Assembly (NCBI GenBank): GCA_010094045.1
Contig: ML986608.1
Span: 149,775 to 213,774 of the forward strand
Direction of reading: 5' to 3'
Source of the DNA: Lojkania enalia
Taxonomy: Eukaryota; Ascomycota; Dothideomycetes; Pleosporales
DNA length: 64,000 nucleotides
The notes under the pieces were generated by a model. The model did not search any database. It had not been told where the DNA came from and saw only the letters and a list, made by a program, of their open reading frames with translations. Within the stretch, counting starts at the first letter, position 1; each line of letters opens with the position of its first letter. The position numbers and the translations under genes are program-made. Positions 14,501 through 24,680 of the stretch are shown here, in pieces.

Positions 14501-15040
14501 TATTATAAATATAGAATACTAAGAGACACCACTTCTATAGTTAGGGTTTAATCTAATATTAGCTACTATATAGGTTAACTTAAACGAGAACTAATAAGGT
14601 AGTAATAGGTAGAAGTATATTAAGGACCAGTTATTAAATAGTAAGTAGTAGGACTATAGGAACTAGGGAGATAATTAGTTAGATAATAAGGTATAGTACA
14701 ACCTATATATATAATAATAATAGAAGTATTAGGTATAGTAGGTTAGACCTAATAAACCTAATAGACTTAATAAGTAGAAGTTTAGTAGTCTTAGACTTAG
14801 CTATATAAAATAGAAGATTTTTTTAGTAGATTAGGTCTTATATAGTTATTCTCGCAGATTTATCTTATTACTCTATTAGACTTCTAAATATACTTATTAC
14901 ATTTAAAGAACTAGCGAACCTAATACTCTCTCTTTACTAAAGCTACTACCTCTAACTAATCTAATGTAAATAAGGCCCCGGTATATATACGACTGTAACA
15001 GCGGTTATTATATATACTAGTAGTATATAGGTTAGTAATA
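14501..15040 (+). repeat. 3' LTR of gypsy A
   Basis: The 540-bp copy follows the polypurine tract at about 14487-14500 and is followed by target duplication AAGAG at 15041-15045. Confidence 0.9.
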
Positions 15041-15093
15041 AAGAGCTAGTTTAGATAAAAGCTAATAAGAAAATATTATATAGATATATATTA
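15041..15093 (+). repeat. Second piece of host LTR A' (between A and F2)
   Basis: After the AAGAG duplication, the sequence CTAGTTTAGATAAAAGCTAATAAG aligns with the A-family LTR stretch CAACTCAGACGAGGACTAATAAGG and runs to the TA at 15092-15093 where F2 is inserted. Confidence 0.72.
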
Positions 15094-16942
15094 ACGTATT
15101 CTACTATTAAAGCGGCTAAACTATTAAAGCGGCTACTTTTTCTTAGCGCAACGAATACTATATATAAAAAGTTAATTTACTTAATACTAATAAGAGATTC
15201 TATATATAATATACTTTTATCTAATTTAGAATTTTCCCTACTATCCTTTTAGCACGTATAAGTGTTATATCTAGTCTTACTACAGTTACTATAGTAGCGT
15301 TAAGCTGGTTAAGCCCTTTCTTAAATATCAGCACTACAAATCTACTTAAAGGGCTAAGAGTCTATAGATACTTCAGCAGCTATATATAAAGATCCCTCGC
15401 TATATAATACTATACTGCTATACTAAATATACTTTCTTTTATGCGTTTTACGCTTAGTTACTTCTTCTAATTACCTTTTAAACTTAGAGTTACAAGCTTA
15501 AAGAAGTGTATTCTAATATAGTATTAACTTAGCACCTTTTATAAGCTGTAAGAATCCTTCTTATACCTCTTTTAGTAATTATATAAAGGACTTTTATATA
15601 AGTATTAATTATAATCTAAATTTATATATATTACTTAGAGTTCTAGACTATTAAAAATCTTCTTATAGAAGTAGTTCTAGTAGGGTACGTAATTATATAT
15701 TAAGGCGATCTAATATAACCTATACGTTTAGAGGAACAATTCCTATTACTTTAAAGGCTTTTTAATAATTCTCGTATATAAACACGTTAAAAAACGCGTT
15801 CTTAAAGGCTGGAAGGAAGCCTTCTTTATTAATATAGTAGATATATTAGCGCGCTAAGTCTTATACGCGCTATAAATACTTTAGCTTTAATAGTAAGAAA
15901 TAAACTATATTAAGAGGCTAAAGTATATATAATAAATAAGAAGATATATAAAGCGTTAGGATCTTTTATATAAGGTAGTAATCTTTAAATTCTTAGTTAA
16001 GGTAGCTTTTATAGCTGTCTAAAATAAGTAGCCTATATAACCCTACCTAACATATCTTTATATACTTATTAAAGTACTTTAGCTACTTAAGACTAAGCGC
16101 GTTATTTATCCAGCCGTTCTTAAAGACTAAAATTTTCCAATTGTATAGTATACCTACTTCTTTATACTATATAGAGATATAAATGCGTCTTTTATAGATA
16201 ATAAATAGCGGGGTTGTATATATAGTAGTATAGATACTTTAAATAACTATAACCTACTCGCGATTATCTAGCTATATAAGAGTAGACCTTATATAATATT
16301 CTAAACCTATAACAACCTTTATAGTACTAATAATACCTATTTAAAAGCCTATTTTATTAAAATTATAGATATTATTATTATATATACTATATTTCGCAAT
16401 TATATTCTATATAAGCTTAAACTACGCGTTAATAACCTCTAGATTCTCTTATTTTATTTTTTAGTAATCCTTTACTTAATTAAAGGCTATTTTAAACTTA
16501 TTTATATATACTATAAATCGTTTAAACTAATTCTTTCTTATAGATATTCTACTATATACGCCTAATAGTTTATCTACTATATCTACTATCTTATATAGCC
16601 GGGGTGTAAATCCTCGTAAATTAAGGTTAAGAATATATTGTACGATTGTTTATTCTTCGGTTACTATAAGCTTCTAGTAATTTAGTTGTATATAAGAGCG
16701 AAACGCGATTCTATAAAGTCGAGTAGAGAGTCGTTAATATTATATATTAAAAGCTATAGCAGCGCGTTATACGCTCTTAAACTGGCCTAATTTATACGCC
16801 TGTAAGGTAAGCTCAATTCTACCTTCTTATTAAATTAATAGAAGGTCGTATTATAGATTTATTATAGTTCGTACGTAGTGTTTATAATACTAAGAAAAAG
16901 TGGCCGCTTTAATAGTTTAGCCGCTTCGATGGTAGAATACGT
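15094..16942 (-). mobile_element. Fot1/pogo-type DNA transposon F2, full length
   Basis: The element is 1849 bp. It is bounded by TA at 15092-15093 and 16943-16944 and by inverted repeats starting ACGTATTCTAC, each with two AAGCGGC blocks (AAAGCGGC spaced by AAACTATT). On the minus strand the DDE-type transposase is legible through RIP stops: an N-terminal helix-turn-helix, and a C-terminal piece INKEGFLPAFKNAFFN then IGIVPLNV typical of fungal pogo transposases. It lies within the A' LTR. Copies F1, F3 and F4 of the same family lie at the window edges. It is non-functional. Confidence 0.87.
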
Positions 16943-16944
16943 TA

Positions 16945-17109
16945 TAGACTAACTATTAAATAGTAAATAGTAGAACTATAAAAACTAAGAAGATAATTAG
17001 TTAGATAATAAGGTATAATATAATCTATATATATAATTATAGTAGGTATATTTTATATATTCTTATATTAAGCTAGAATAGAGTAGATTTAATAGATTTA
17101 ATAAGCTAG
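16945..17109 (+). repeat. Third piece of host LTR A'
   Basis: The sequence matches the middle of the A-family LTR (AGATAATTAGTTAGATAATAAGG shared) and ends in GCTAG (17105-17109), the target duplication of the solo LTR that follows. Confidence 0.75.
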
Positions 17110-17473
17110 TATAATAGCTTCTAATTAGCCGAGTATAAGATAGGATAATAACTAAGAACAATTATATACTATAGAGATTATTCTTAAGAGTTTATAATAG
17201 AAGTATATAAGTAGAGTATATAAAGGATATTTAAGTAAACTATAAAAAACTATAAAGGTTAGAGTTGTAAAGTTATTAAATATAATTTAGTTCCTCTACT
17301 ATTCTTTCTACTTAGTTGTTTAGTTAACTAAGTAGCTAAGTATACTCAGTTGCTTAGTTAACTAAGTAACTAAGTATATTATATATTCTGTGCCGATTCT
17401 ATTTTACTAACTATATAGAGTCCCAGATCTTAATAGAGTCTAGTATAGAGTCCTACTAGAGATATCTATAATA
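17110..17473 (-). repeat. Solo LTR of gypsy family G/Y
   Basis: This is a 364-bp LTR with the family's ends (TATAATAGC...TATCTATAATA, TG...CA before RIP) and perfect target duplications GCTAG at 17105-17109 and 17474-17478. It is in reverse orientation relative to G1's LTR (6018-6362). It contains two AGTTAACTAAGTA-type palindromic units near 17320-17380. It is a product of LTR-LTR recombination. Confidence 0.85.
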
Positions 17474-17722
17474 GCTAGGCTTAGCGGTCTTAGACCTTTC
17501 TATAAGTCGATAGATTTTCTTTATAGATTAAGTCCTATATAGTTATTCTTCGTTATTAGTTAGTACTTCTAAGAATATACTTATTACATTCGAAGAACCG
17601 GCGATCCTAATACTCTCTCCTTACTGAAGCCCCCTACCTAACCAACCTAACGCAAATACCGCCCGTCCCGTTGCACCTGCTGCTGGTAGTTGTTTCTGGC
17701 CGGACGAGACGTAGGTTAGTAA
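17474..17722 (+). repeat. 3' end of host LTR A', weakly mutated
   Basis: It matches the last 245 bp of the A-family LTR. Its final about 100 bp are far less RIP-mutated than any other copy: GCACCTGCTGCTGG here against the ACTGCAACAGCAG-type and TA-rich forms elsewhere. The terminus GTTAGTAACA is intact. It marks the edge between repeat-rich AT DNA and the gene island. Confidence 0.82.
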
Positions 17723-17760
17723 CAGGTGGACCGCTCGCTTGTATAGGCCGCTCGCTTCAA

Positions 17761-18333
17761 AGGTACGTTAAAGAAAGAACGCTTTATATAATACTAGATA
17801 TATACTAGAGATAAGAGCCCTACTAAATATACTATTCGAGCTATCTAGTAAGTAATAGGCCCATACCTATTAAATATCAGTCTGGTAATCTAATCTTTAC
17901 AGGTTCAAGGCTGGCCTAGCAAGCCTAGCAGGTCTATAATACTCCTACGACCTATATCAGCTATTAACATCCTTTTCAATGCGCCTTAGAGTGCTAGGAC
18001 CTCTATTACGCGCAGCAGCAGCTTCAGAAATCTGAAAATATTACTCAAACGACCCGGCTAGTCTCCTATAAAGCTGGCAAGACTATATCGTCTACAAATG
18101 CTAGTGGAATACTAATAGAAGCAGAAGCGTACGCTTCAAGCGCCAACTAGAGGCTACCGGCCATTGAAAGCGGCGTAAAAAAGGTTCAAATAGACCCACA
18201 GGAGAAGTTTACAAATATCGAGAATATCAAGAAGGCTCAGATCCAATCAGATGTTGAGTATGCCGAGGCGGCAGCGGCTACTGCAGTCGCAACTCTCGAA
18301 TCTATGTGCCATCGGTGGCAATTATCTTTGTAA
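17761..18333 (+). pseudogene. RIP-eroded hypothetical reading frame at the island edge
   Basis: One + frame (phase of 18121) reads for about 190 codons into TAA at 18331-18333. It is interrupted only by TAA/TAG codons, clustered upstream (17806-17998) with a single late one at 18148-18150. The last 60 codons are open and helical-looking: AIESGVKKVQIDPQEKF, then NIENIKKAQIQ, an Ala-rich run, and CHRWQLSL at the end. No family is recognised. It may be a host gene or the tail of an old transposon ORF that suffered RIP leaking from the neighbouring repeat. Its start is not defined. Confidence 0.4.
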
Positions 18334-18429
18334 ATTACTTCATTATATGGTATTTTGGTGGAGTGGCTAGTTTTAGGCAACTGCGCAGGAACCCTATATG
18401 CGTAGGAACTATATAGCCGGGCTTAGATC

Positions 18430-18681
18430 ATGATTGGCACTGAAGTCAATTTAAATTTAAAGGGGAAAGGGCTACATCGTTGCATCCATACCTATACCTC
18501 TAACTACGCAAAGCGCGCCTCATGGTATGTCTTCTACTTGATTGGGTTTACTGAACATGGAATTTACAATGCCGGGCTCTCAGTGTCTTCGAACAGATTT
18601 GGGTTGCTAACAAGGGACCAGAGTCCAGCCTTGGAAATTATTAACTCAATACAAAGCGGTGAAGTTGGAATGTATCGTTAG
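18430..18681 (+). CDS. Small hypothetical ORF (83 aa), doubtful
   Basis: This is an 83-codon open frame of normal base composition between the eroded frame and the 3' end of the chitin-synthase activator gene on the opposite strand. It has no recognisable domain, signal peptide or membrane segment. It may be a short gene, an exon of something longer, or chance. The convergent arrangement with the downstream gene leaves about 280 bp for two terminators. Confidence 0.2.
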   Translation: MIGTEVNLNLKGKGLHRCIHTYTSNYAKRASWYVFYLIGFTEHGIYNAGLSVSSNRFGLLTRDQSPALEIINSIQSGEVGMYR

Positions 18682-18958
18682 GATGTGAAACAGCAAGATT
18701 AACCTTAAACCATGTCGCTATTCGCGGGATGTGGTCTGGTGACGATTCTGACAAGGCCGCACTTGACGTTCTGGGCCTGTAATGATGCCATTTTATCTAT
18801 TATTAGGAATACGACGGACTGTCTCTCCAAGTCGAAGAAGTAACTGGGTATAAGGTGAATCATTAGTCTTAAATTTATGCCCAAGTCCTATTCAAAACTC
18901 GCCATTCGCTATGCAATAAAATGCCATAGATAATTTACAGTGCGACGCCCTTACATAC

Positions 18959-21786
18959 TTACATAACAACCTAGGGTCTATTAGCGTCTCTGCGGGATGA
19001 TTGTCGGTAGAAGTAGAACTTACGCAATCGCTTTCTTTTGGTGCTTGACCAATACCCATTTCGTCAAAGGTTTTTGGTCCTTTGCCTGGCGGGTGAGCTG
19101 GGGCTCCTGTAGGCTTCGAAGGAGCAGGCTTCGGTCCGCCGAGATTTGTTGTCTGGGCTGGAGTCGACTTCCCGGGTGGCTGTGGCTGCTTCTTCTCAGG
19201 CTGTTGAGGCGGAGGCGTTGGTTTGGCCGGCGGCTGGGGCATAGGATCACGACTAGACGGGCGACCTGCAGAGCTAGGTCTAGAATTTGAACGAGGTCCG
19301 GGCTGCACAGTAGTAGGCCGCTCTAGTCGAGTAGAATGTCTGCTTTCCTGTCCAGGCTGTGTCGTGGATGGATGTGTGTGTTGCCTAATCTCTAACGGTG
19401 CAACATAACCAATATCCGGTAATGTTGGTTGCTTCTTCAGAGGCTGTCCTTGCTTCTGGAGTTTGTTGCGACCGTCGCTTGGAGCACTGAAGCCAATATC
19501 AGGGACCTGAGGCTGCGGGGGTGGCCTGTCATACACCTCTGGCCTTTCGGCGCTCGGGCCACCAGGTTGTCTATATGCACCAGGCCCGGGTGGGAGACCA
19601 CCGGATGGAACGCGGCCCCTTCCTTGGCCCATATTGTCCACACTCGTATGCGGACGTAGAGGCGGGGGACCAAGATTTCCCTGTTGTGGCGGCAAGCGTC
19701 CACCAGGAGGTCCGTATCCATTGTCCGGGGCATAGAGATTTGGATTGATCTGGAAGGCAGACGTAGGCCTTGCAGTTGCAGATCGAACTTCGGGAGCAAA
19801 ACCCCCGGCAATTCCAGGCCTCCCACCTCCAATTCGTGGCGGTCCATTATCCATGGGGTATGGTGTAACGGTGGAAGGGCGCTCAATTGGCGCTGACGTA
19901 GGGACGACGGGGGGCTTGTCCGACAGAGGATAAGGGGTGGTCGTAGCGTTTCGATCTGGTAGCCGGTTTGTCGGCGAAGAGACAGATGGCGAATCGCCGT
20001 AGTCGGAAGGGCTATTGTCAGTAATCGAGGGTAAAGGAGGCGCTGACATTTTTTGCAGCCTAGCTGGACGTTGTCCGCGCATCGATCCGTGCTGCGACTT
20101 AATCCTCGAGATTGCAACATTTTCATGGTCCTTCTTGGAAAGAGTGCGTGACTTGGAAATGCTTTCAATCCGTACATCAGCATCCTTGTTCCCGTTCCTA
20201 GAAGCCTTTTCATACCACTCCAACGCCTTTTCGATATTCACAGAAATATGCATTCCAATCTCGTTGAAGTAGCCCATAGCGAATTCTGCTGTGGGGAGTC
20301 CGGCTTGCGCAGCCCTTTGCGCATATTGATAGGCCAGCTCTTCGTTTTTTGGAAACTCTCCTTCATAACCGCACAGAAACCATTTACTGATTGCCATGTC
20401 CGCTTCAGACTCTCCTTGACGAGAAGCAAGGGCGTTATAGTGCATCGATAGTGTTGGATTAAAGTCACAGCCCAAGCTACAAAGTTCATAAGCGGACCCC
20501 ATCTTCAGCTGCGCTTTTGCGAATCCGAGGTAAGCGGCCTTCTCGATATTTTGCTTCGCTGCCCTCTCATCCAAGGGAAGATACACCTCGGGGACGCTGA
20601 TCTGAGGTAGCTCACGTGCCTGGAGCATGCCCAAAACGTAGGCACCTTGGGGAGCATTCTCGTCTGCAGTGCTGGCGGCCTGTCTGATCAATTGGATACC
20701 TTTGGCATAATCTTGTGGCTGGCCATGCTGTCCAAGAAGGGTCATCATGCCGAGGCGGTAGTTTGATGCAGAATCTCCTGCTTCTGAGCCTATCTTGTAG
20801 TGCTGGAGAGCTTTGATAGGGTCATTCGATTGCTCAAATTGCATGCCGATCCGATATTCCGCTCGAGCATAACCTTTCTGGGCTGCGCGCGAGTAACAAC
20901 GGAAAGCTTCCTTTTTGTCTGCTCGAAGACCGAATTTGCCGAATTCAAGCCACATGCCCCGCATGAACTCAGCCTTTGGGTGATGCTGATCGGCCAAGAA
21001 ATCGACAACATTCATGGCATCGACCCGCAATTGATGCTCGACCTGAGGTGTCACTGACCGCGCCGGTTGGAGCTCGCTCAGCCGCTGCTCATGTAACATC
21101 GCCGCATCCACATATGCTAGCGCATCCTGCGCCCACGCTAACTGCATTTCCGGATCGTTCGAATTGAGGACAGGTAATCGCGCATTTTCCAACACAGCCT
21201 CCTTTTCGTCATCGGAGGGTGGTACATTCGGCGGCCGGTTCTGAAGCTTGGGGAAGATAGAGAAGTTGGGAACCTCTGAACTGCCAGCAAACTGGTTGTA
21301 ATCGTGAGACTGTCGCTGCTGTTGCTGGAGAGGCTGAGGCTGCACGCTCGGCGGCTGCTTGAACGCCGAGGATATGCTTGCCTGTCTCGCTGGCCATGCG
21401 TGTCCACCTTGCTGTTGTTGCTGCTGTGTACTGTTCGGGGAAATCGGAGTCTGGTCGGCTTGGTAGCTCGACGTCCGAGGTGGAAAGCTTTGCGTAGGTT
21501 GGCTATAGCCTTGTGCTGGCGCGCCCATGGCTAGAGGCGGGTTTCGTGGTGCATTCGCCTCCAACTCCATGTGAGCAATGTTCTCCTGCATATTCTCCGG
21601 CACTTCGGGCATGATTCTAGGAGAGACGGCGCGTCAGCAACACGATCCTTGTTACGTCGAGGATAATACACACCGCTGAGGCGCTGGAGATATGACCTCC
21701 GGAGAGGGTGCCGGCATATAATAGTCATCGAAACCACCGGGAATAAATGTAGCCCCAAGCTGAGGCGGGCCTTGTTGGTAGCTCAT
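18959..21786 (-). CDS. SKT5: SKT5/CHS4-like activator of chitin synthase, Sel1-repeat protein with CAAX box
   Basis: Known role of the family: it binds and activates the class IV chitin synthase (Chs3 type) and anchors it at bud necks, septa or growing tips. Model: exon 1 21786-21674 (starts MSYQQGPPQLG), intron 21673-21617 (57 nt, GTGTGT...CTAG), exon 2 21616-19024, intron 19023-18971 (53 nt, GTAAGT...CTAG with a CTAAT branch motif), exon 3 18970-18959 coding VVM and the stop. Together these give 905 aa. Residues 1-180 are low-complexity with poly-Gln. Sel1-like repeats run about 248-525 (HPKAEFMRGMWLEFG, GYARAEYRIGMQFE, GFAKAQLKMG, GLPTAEFAMG). A Pro/Gln-rich disordered tail follows, then KTFDEMG and the farnesylation signal CVVM. 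Without the last splice the frame would run on into an unrelated 46-residue tail, so the three-exon model is preferred. Confidence 0.93.
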
Positions 21787-23117
21787 TGTTACTTTAGTCC
21801 AGGCTAGAGTGCTCAAAGAAACCGATGTCAGCCTTTGTCCGGAGGGCGTCGCGGAATGCAGCGTGAACGTCTTGTCATGGGACACAAGGTGTGAATGTGA
21901 ATGATCAACTACGTACCTTGGCGGGGCTAGAGTTTCGAGCCACGCAGAGGATCCTGGGCTCGTATTCACGTATTCACGCGAAACCCGCTTACTGACCCCT
22001 CAACGCGGGCTTCTGCACCGAGTGTTATGCGTACAAGTATAGAGTAGGCTTGGGCGGGAATGGGATGGAGGGTATAGGGAGGCGGGCTGACTCAGGTTCT
22101 TGACTCAGGAGTGCGACTGCGACCGCGAGCGGAAGCGGCGGGAGACGAGAGAGGGCCGTGAAGCCAGTGATGTAGTGAACGCTGCCCAAAGTATGATCCA
22201 GCTTGGGGATGCGGGTTCGTACTTGTGCCGTCGATGCAATCTGGTGAAGCTTGCAACTAGGAATTGGGATCTATTACTCGTAGAAGGCGGGTTGCGGGTA
22301 ATGACGACAGCGGTTCGAAATGAGCAAACTCTAGAGGCCGAGAGGAGAGGACGCCAGAGCTTCTTGACGTGCGCTCTACTTATTTTACTATCTTTGGGGG
22401 TCGGGAACGACCTCAGGAGGCTGCACTGCGCCTGCGCCGCTTTCGAGGCAGTGCAGACACGTCAATGACAGCCCGTGGCGTCTATAGATGGGAGCACGAC
22501 GGACTGCTCGTCTTGGGCCACTTCTTTGGGAACGCTCAGATGTCCATGTTGCAAACCCTTTCCCGATTAAGTATGAGCGCCAACCGATGGGCTGAAGCAT
22601 ATACGGATGGGGAGATGAGGAGATACTTCATCTTGCATGCCGCGACTCAGCTCTGGCTTGCAATATTATTTGCGTCGTATGAAGGCAGTTTGGAACGCTC
22701 TACGGAGACAAGTGGCACATCCCGCCCAACGGAGACGGAGCGCTCGGCATGCAATACGCGCTCATTTCGGGCAATCTTTTCTACACCCACTGTGGCTTGA
22801 GAGTTTAGGACGGTATTCCGAGAGCCCGTCATTTTGGATTTCACGTGCATTGAAAAGCATCTATGATCCGAGATGACTATATTCATGTCCTCAACCTGCT
22901 ACACCCGCCTTAATGAATACCCAAAGAATCATAGCGGGCCAATTGCGCCAGTGAATCCGCCTGGTATCTGGTCTATCATGTGCCAAGTATCACGCCCATA
23001 ACCCTTCGTTACTCTTTAAATCTACCTCTTGATTATAGGAGACATGCAACTTTGTCCGCTGAGGTGATGGAGGAGGGGAGAAAAGACTACACCGGCCGAC
23101 CGCCATTCTATTGAATT
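21787..23117. promoter_or_regulatory. 1.3-kb intergenic region upstream of the SKT5-like gene, with paired TGACTCA sites
   Basis: This region lies between two minus-strand genes and holds the promoter of the first and the 3' flank of ASF1. Two perfect TGACTCA motifs (22088-22094 and 22101-22107) lie 13 bp apart, about 300 bp upstream of the ATG. This is the palindromic bZIP (Gcn4/CpcA-type) site, so amino-acid-starvation or related bZIP control is possible. Plus-strand open frames here (22100-22468, 22369-22800) overlap each other, look compositionally random and match no family, so I treat them as non-coding. Confidence 0.35.
21804..21916 (-). other. Possible 5' UTR intron of the SKT5-like gene
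   Basis: Upstream of the start codon on the minus strand there is a strong donor GTACGT (21916-21911), a GCTGAC branch-like motif and an acceptor CTCTAG ending at 21804, giving a 113-nt candidate intron 17 nt before the ATG. This rests on motif matches only; transcript reads would settle it. Confidence 0.3.
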
Positions 23118-24152
23118 CTAATGAACCATCACGTCGGCGTTGTGCTGAGCCTGTTGCTGCCCTGGGTGCTTCTCGCTGCTGGGTTCGGCCTCATCCATTT
23201 CCATATCATCGCCGCCTTCCTCGCCCTCGTCTTCCTCATCTTCGCCCTCACTCTCCTCAATATCTATTTCTTCAATGCCGGCGTCTGAAGCTACTTCATC
23301 CCCGACTGCGAGCCCAGAGATTTCTTCGCCACCAGCCATTTCGGCATCCTCACCCTCAGCAGGGATGCCCTCTCCTACGGCTTCCTCCTCCCCTTCCCCC
23401 CCTTCCTCCTCCTCCTCCTCCTCCTCCTCCTCCTCCTCATCATCATCATCATCATCATCAATACCATATTGGTCACCGTCTGCGACGCCTAGATCCGCTT
23501 CGGGTTGGTCAGGAGGGAACTCTGGTGGAGCAGACTCCTCAGAATCCCTACACTCGTTAGAGGTGCTGCCCAAATGCCAATTGTGTTGAGTCATACCATT
23601 TGATAGCGAACCGAGTAACACGAGGCTTTTCAGCCAGAATGCTTCTCCGCACTTTTTCAATGACGGGCTTCGCCGGAGGTTCGAGTTGCAGAGCTTCGTC
23701 CGTGTACTCGTTATTTACATAGTAACCCACGCGCACAAACTCTCTGCCGTCATAGCTGCAACTAAGCAGAATGACGGTTACACCAATGATTTCGCTATTG
23801 GGGATACGCGCTAGACTTGGGGGGTCTGCCTGGAAAGTGAACTTGTTAATGCCTACGGGGACGGGGCCAACAAGGACGGAGTCGAGCTCTTGATCGTATT
23901 CGGACCTGTCAGCTGTCAGAATCACCGTATGCATGGCAAAAGAGCGCCTACGAAGTCGCGGAGCCAACGTAAGTTAGCTTCCATTCGAGATCTGTGAAAA
24001 TTCATGTCAACATGTGATGCTATAAAAAGGAGCATGTCAATACCTTTCTGCAGCTGCTCCAAGCACTCAAAGGTGATCTGGAACTCATACGGCGCGTCGA
24101 ATGGTGCGGGGTTGTTCCTGATCTCGACACCTAGAAGGGAGACCACGGACAT
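23118..24152 (-). CDS. asf1: ASF1 histone H3-H4 chaperone
   Basis: The family hands H3-H4 dimers to CAF-1 and HIRA during replication-coupled and replication-independent nucleosome assembly in the nucleus. Four exons join to 295 aa: 24152-24044, 23991-23952 (only 40 nt), 23905-23597 and 23547-23118. Introns are 52, 46 and 49 nt with GT...AG ends; the last has a CTAAC branch motif. The start [19 protein letters not shown] is diagnostic. The core (1-153) keeps [56 protein letters not shown] and [11 protein letters not shown]. The tail (154-295) begins [19 protein letters not shown] and contains a run of seven Asp followed by about twelve Glu (183-201), as in other fungal ASF1 proteins. Splice phases rejoin conserved residues exactly, so the model is secure. 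Confidence 0.96.
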
Positions 24153-24680
24153 GTTTACGGTTTGCGGAGGGGTTGGAGAGGTTTAAAGCGACGAGAATAA
24201 AATAGCTGTAGATATAGAAAGGAACAGCGGACTCCGGTAGAGGGCTTGAATCTGCGTAGTCGTGAGAGAGTATAGTTTTGCTCAAGCGGTGAACAGATGA
24301 GCGACCATAGCACGGTAGATTAACGGCCGAAGTCGCGTCCGCGGGTCGCGACTACGAATTACTGGCAGACTTGGCAAGAATATGGAAAAATAGATATTCC
24401 GAATATTTTGCCAAGATATTCAGAATATGCGCTATCCAGAATAATATCCGCGGATATTCTACGCTAGTCCTAAAAGAGTAATTGCCTCAACCCTAATGCT
24501 AATTCCTCTCCGTTCTTCTCTATTTCTACAGCTATTAGCTTCTCAGAGTATTGTACGAGGTAGGTATTATCTTTTTTATATTACTACTATACTATTAAGA
24601 TTATATTTACTATAATTCTTTACAGTTATAATTCTATTATTAGTATAAGTTTAGAATAATAGTAGATTAAGTTTTATTTA
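24153..24680. promoter_or_regulatory. ASF1 upstream region and island right edge, with palindromes
   Basis: The ASF1 promoter side has an inverted repeat AGTCGCG (24331-24337) / CGCGACT (24347-24353) around a CCGCGG core. Its CGCG cores resemble the MluI cell-cycle box, which would suit an S-phase gene, but this is inference. From 24380 there is a cluster of GATATTC/GAATATT motifs, ending in the perfect 16-bp palindrome AATATCCGCGGATATT (24443-24458). Composition turns AT-rich after about 24540. No gene is seen. Confidence 0.35.

Larger units (their letters stand above)
7570..15040 (+). mobile_element. Complete Ty3/gypsy LTR retrotransposon A, RIP-inactivated
   Basis: The element is 7471 bp with two 540-bp LTRs and a perfect 5-bp target duplication AAGAG (7565-7569 and 15041-15045). 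Through the stops one can read a gag with a nucleocapsid-like knuckle near 9020-9060 (ending GYYAKECLNKK), a protease near 10300-10340 (LLNSRASDTFI), an RT at about 10990-11420 (KLRLYIDYKQLNN ... VYLDNILVYI), RNase H, and an integrase at about 12540-13100 (zinc-binding CRKC-like start, then INFITKLLELVELEL). Its polypurine tract AAAGGGGAAGCAGG lies just before the 3' LTR. Its sister copy is element B. No frame is intact, so it is not autonomous. Confidence 0.93.

Noticed and set aside
7570..15040. Dating of element insertions by LTR divergence
   Set aside because: 5'/3' LTR differences are dominated by RIP-type transitions, so they do not measure time.
1..17600. Centromere or other special AT-rich locus
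   Set aside because: The AT richness is explained by identifiable RIP-mutated transposons with target duplications; nothing beyond them points to a centromere.
19437..20213. 258-codon frame inside the SKT5-like gene in another reading frame
   Set aside because: It is a shadow of the Pro/Gln-rich C-terminal coding region; no conserved motif, no start context, and the other frame matches a known family.
22100..22800. Two overlapping plus-strand frames (122 and 143 codons) upstream of the SKT5-like gene
   Set aside because: They overlap each other, have Arg-rich random-looking composition typical of non-coding GC-rich DNA, no domain and no splice support; better read as promoter.
23111..23589. 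Plus-strand poly-Pro and poly-Ser frames opposite the ASF1 tail
   Set aside because: They are the antisense of the GAG/GAT-rich codons of the acidic Asp/Glu run.
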